Made by a program: the position numbers and the translations under genes. The notes under the pieces are model-generated. The model did not search any database. It was not told the DNA's origin and saw only the letters and a list, made by a program, of their open reading frames with translations. Below are positions 61,588-64,000 of a stretch of 64,000 nt of DNA, in pieces. How positions within the stretch are numbered: position 1 is the stretch's first letter; the number at the start of each line of letters is the position of its first letter. Source of the DNA: Nepenthes gracilis (Eukaryota; Streptophyta; Magnoliopsida; Caryophyllales; Nepenthaceae); the NCBI GenBank assembly GCA_033239525.1, contig BSYO01000038.1, positions 7,753,041-7,817,040 of the forward strand, in the 5' to 3' direction.

Positions 61588-62900
61588 TTATCTCATATTA
61601 AGCTTCTTTTGCGAAAACAGATACTTCAAATTTTTGTGATCAGAATAAACAAGGAACTTCTCATTATACAAATAATGTCCCCAAATTTTTAAAGCAAATA
61701 CCACAGCAGCTAATTTCAGATCATAAGTTGGGTAGTTCTTTTCTTGTACCTTCAACTGTCTAGACCCATAAGTTACAACTTTACCATATTGCATCAATAC
61801 ACAACTCAAGCCCGCCTTAGAGGCGTCACAGTATACCTCAAAACCACCTGAACCTTGCGGAACAATTTGTACTGGGGCGGTAGTCAAGTGATCCATTAAC
61901 TCTTGAAAACTGTTGTCACATTCCTCAATCCATTCAAATTTGGCCTCCTTTCTCGTCAGTTAGGTTAGAGGTATAGCAATCTGTGAAAAATTCTCTACAA
62001 ATCGCCTATAATAGCCTGCCATGCCTAGAAAGCTCCTAACCTCGGTCACAGACGTTGGCCTACTCTAATTTATAACAGCCTCTACCTTCTTTGGATTCAC
62101 AAAAATACCATTACCAGAAATCACATGCTCCAAAAACATCACCTTTTCTAGCCAGAACTTACACTTATTCAGCTTAGCATACAGCCTTTCCTCACAGAGT
62201 ACTTGAAGTACTATCCTCAAGTGAGTTTCATACTCTTCATAATCTTTTGAGTATATCAGAATGTCATCAATAAATATCACCACAAATTTATCCAAATATG
62301 GACTGAACACCCTATTCATCATATTCATAAATGCAATAAGGGAGTTCGTAAGGCCAAAAGGCATAACAAGGAACTCATAATGGCCATATCTCGTTCGGAA
62401 AATAATCTTAGCCACATCTTCAGGTTTAATCTTCAACTGATAATAACCAGACCTCAAATCAATCTTTGAAAACACCCGAGATCCTTGCAATTGATCAAAC
62501 AGATCATCGATACGCGGCAACGGATACATATTCTTAATCGTGATTTTGTTTAACTCACGATAATCAACACATAGCCACAAAGACCCATCTTTCTTCCTCA
62601 CAAACAATACCGGTGAAACCCAAACTATCATGCTTGTTTTTGCTGATGACTTACTTCTTTTCTCTCAGGCTAATGTCAGTGCTATCCTGATCCTTAAAGA
62701 ATGCCTTGACGAATTCTGTTTGGTTTCCGGCCCCCAAGAAGATACACTCAATCGGATAAAACTCTTATCTAACAATTCCTGTAATTGCAACTTCAATTCT
62801 TTCAATTCAGCCGAGCCATACGATAAGGGGCTTTAAAAATCGGACTAACTCCAGAAACAATGGCAATTTCAAACTCAATTTTTTGGTGTGGAGGTAGTCC
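61588..62900 (-). pseudogene. Gypsy reverse transcriptase and RNase H, disrupted
   Basis: RT is in frame at 62631-62065: [39 protein letters not shown], then the catalytic FIDDILIYS. The N-terminal RT piece (FKAPYRMA, ELKELK, LLDKSFIRLSVSSWG) lies at about 62,850-62,740 and is separated from the rest by a foreign fragment of about 100 bp. RNase H is at 61896-61588: [33 protein letters not shown] and [12 protein letters not shown] short stretch with a stop joins RT and RNase H. Residues usually reading TNAPAAFMDLMN are [12 protein letters not shown] here. Confidence 0.92.
62630..62732 (+). mobile_element. LINE reverse transcriptase fragment inside the gypsy RT
   Basis: On the plus strand, opposite to the host element, about 100 bp encode [18 protein letters not shown] and then KECLDEFCLVSG. 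This is the catalytic block of a plant LINE RT (FADDLLLF). Gypsy RT similarity stops on one side (SSWG) and resumes on the other (WVSPVLFV). The fragment has no poly(A) tail and no long target duplication. Confidence 0.85.
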
Positions 62901-64000
62901 ATGCAACTTATCCGAAGAGACATCCTCAAAATCACAAACAATGAGGATATCCTTAGCCGACACACTATGACTCCCAGTGGTATAGACATATGCCAGATAA
63001 GCATTACACCTACTTTTCATCAAGTGCTTGACATGCAAAGCAGAAATTAATACAGGCACCTCCTTTCTAATGCCTTGAAAGAAAAAGGGCTCCATCCCAG
63101 GGATATCAAAACAAACCCTTTTTAGAAAACAATCAATACTAGCATGATTTCTAACTAGTCAGTCTATCCACAAAATGACATCAAAATCACCCATGTTCAA
63201 AAATATCAAATCCATAATCAAACATTCCCCATTCACCTCAACCACACATCCAAGATACACAACATCAGTAACTACAGAGGATCCAGTCGAAATTGATACA
63301 GCTAACGCATAATCCAAAACACATGGGACAGACACAATACAACATGCAAATCGTGGAGAAATAAAGGAGTGGTAGACCCCGAATCAAATAATATAGAAGC
63401 AGGAATTCCACAAATAGAAAGGGTACCTTCTACAACGTTCGGGGATGCTTCCAGGTCCTGAACGGTTACCGCAAAGGCCTTAGCTATGACAGTAGGCTTC
63501 TTTCCTTCTACCCTCGGAGATAATGCGCAGTCTTTTTCCACGTGGCCGTACTGTCCACATCTAAAGCATGTTCCCAATACCTTATGGCATGCTTGCCCCG
63601 GATGCTTCCTCCCACAGAAAGTACAATCAGTGGCTAATACTTTAGAGTCAGTCACTGACTGAGCTGGAATGATACTCTTCCGTTTATCAGCTGTCCTCGT
63701 CTTTTTGGTCGACCCAGAAGATCCCACATTCTATCCAGCACTAAAACCCGTCCGACTAGCCGTCCTCTTTGCATAAAACCTCTCCATCTCCGCTTCCTTC
63801 TCATAAATCACCGCCCTGTCCAGAATATCAGCATAAGTTTGGAGTTTCAGGATCGACAATGACTTCCTAATATCGTCCTGTAGCCCTTGCTGAAACTTCT
63901 TTGTCTTCCTTAACTCGTCCTCCACATAAAAAGGTGCGAAACGGGACAACTCAGTAAACTTAGCATCATACTCTGTCACCGTCATATTCCCCTGTCTCAA
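62901..64000 (-). pseudogene. Gypsy gag and protease region, partial
   Basis: The gag frame enters from the window end (EYDAKFTELSRFAPFYVEDE, KFQQGLQDDIRKSL, the retrotransposon gag domain). A TAG at 63731 interrupts it and the same frame continues to 63302 with the knuckle CFRCGQYGHVEKDC at about 63,560-63,600. The protease active site FDSGSTTP is at about 63,370. The frame then shifts, with YLGCVVEVNGE and the decayed DVILWID (normally DVILGMDWL) readable down to about 63,150. The segment linking to RT is at 63095-62802. Confidence 0.88.

Larger units (their letters stand above)
57833..64000 (-). mobile_element. Tekay/Del-type Ty3/gypsy chromovirus element (partial, runs off window)
   Basis: Minus-strand element read from the window end: gag, protease, RT, RNase H, integrase, chromodomain-like C-terminus, polypurine tract, 3' LTR. 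Integrase after RT is the gypsy order. The long LTR of about 2 kb and the C-terminal chromodomain-like segment fit the Tekay (Del) chromovirus clade. The left junction is precise: copy A continues gcatgtcacatgcttgcc, whereas here gcatgtcatatg is followed by TGTGATGG at 57833. The coding part carries several stops and frameshifts and an internal LINE fragment, so it is inactive. The 5' LTR is outside the window. Confidence 0.93.

Overview
This window is nuclear DNA from a flowering plant, most likely a eudicot. It is AT-rich and contains spliced genes with GT-AG introns, LINE relics, Ty1/copia elements (one Sirevirus-like) and Ty3/gypsy elements (Tekay/Del-type chromovirus and Tat-type). I see no rRNA, tRNA, CRISPR or prokaryotic features. 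The only recognisable host genes are two copies of an AVT6-type vacuolar/endomembrane amino acid transporter, both on the minus strand. Almost everything else recognisable is transposable-element sequence at different stages of decay.

Layout. 1-6.85 kb: an LTR-like stretch, then DNA I cannot assign. 6.86-10.8 kb: a Tekay-type LTR fragment, a LINE reverse-transcriptase relic and a gypsy gag-pol relic, all reading on the minus strand. 11.5-22.8 kb: AVT6 copy A, five exons and an intact 437-codon reading frame. Its intron 1 is 9.1 kb and holds a gag-only copia-type element and a LINE relic. 23.28-26.62 kb: ten tandem units of about 335 bp, starting about 500 bp upstream of the copy A start codon. 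26.6-28.8 kb: remains of a Tat-type gypsy element. 28.8-37.6 kb: a Sirevirus-like copia element with a truncated 5' LTR, gag, pol, a third ORF and several polypurine tracts. 37.6-44.3 kb: a diverged LTR, and an old gypsy pol relic split by a 2.1 kb solo LTR. 44.3-57.8 kb: a second, direct copy of the AVT6 3' exons and intron 1. This copy has since received a 2.0 kb solo LTR and a 3.8 kb gag-only copia element. 57.8-64 kb: a Tekay-type gypsy element on the minus strand that runs off the window end and cuts through intron 1 of copy B.

How it fits together. A segment of at least 7.6 kb carrying AVT6 exons 2-5 and much of intron 1 was duplicated in the same orientation, with the two copies now about 33.6 kb apart. 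Because copy A preserves the empty sites, three later insertions in copy B can be placed to within a few bases. Exon 1 of copy B lies outside the window if it exists. The observations I rate highest are: the ABABABABAA higher-order pattern in the satellite array beside the transporter; the two solo LTRs with perfect 5-bp target duplications; a fragment of LINE reverse transcriptase captured inside the reverse-transcriptase region of the Tekay element; and two gag-only copia families that share an internal module but have different LTRs.
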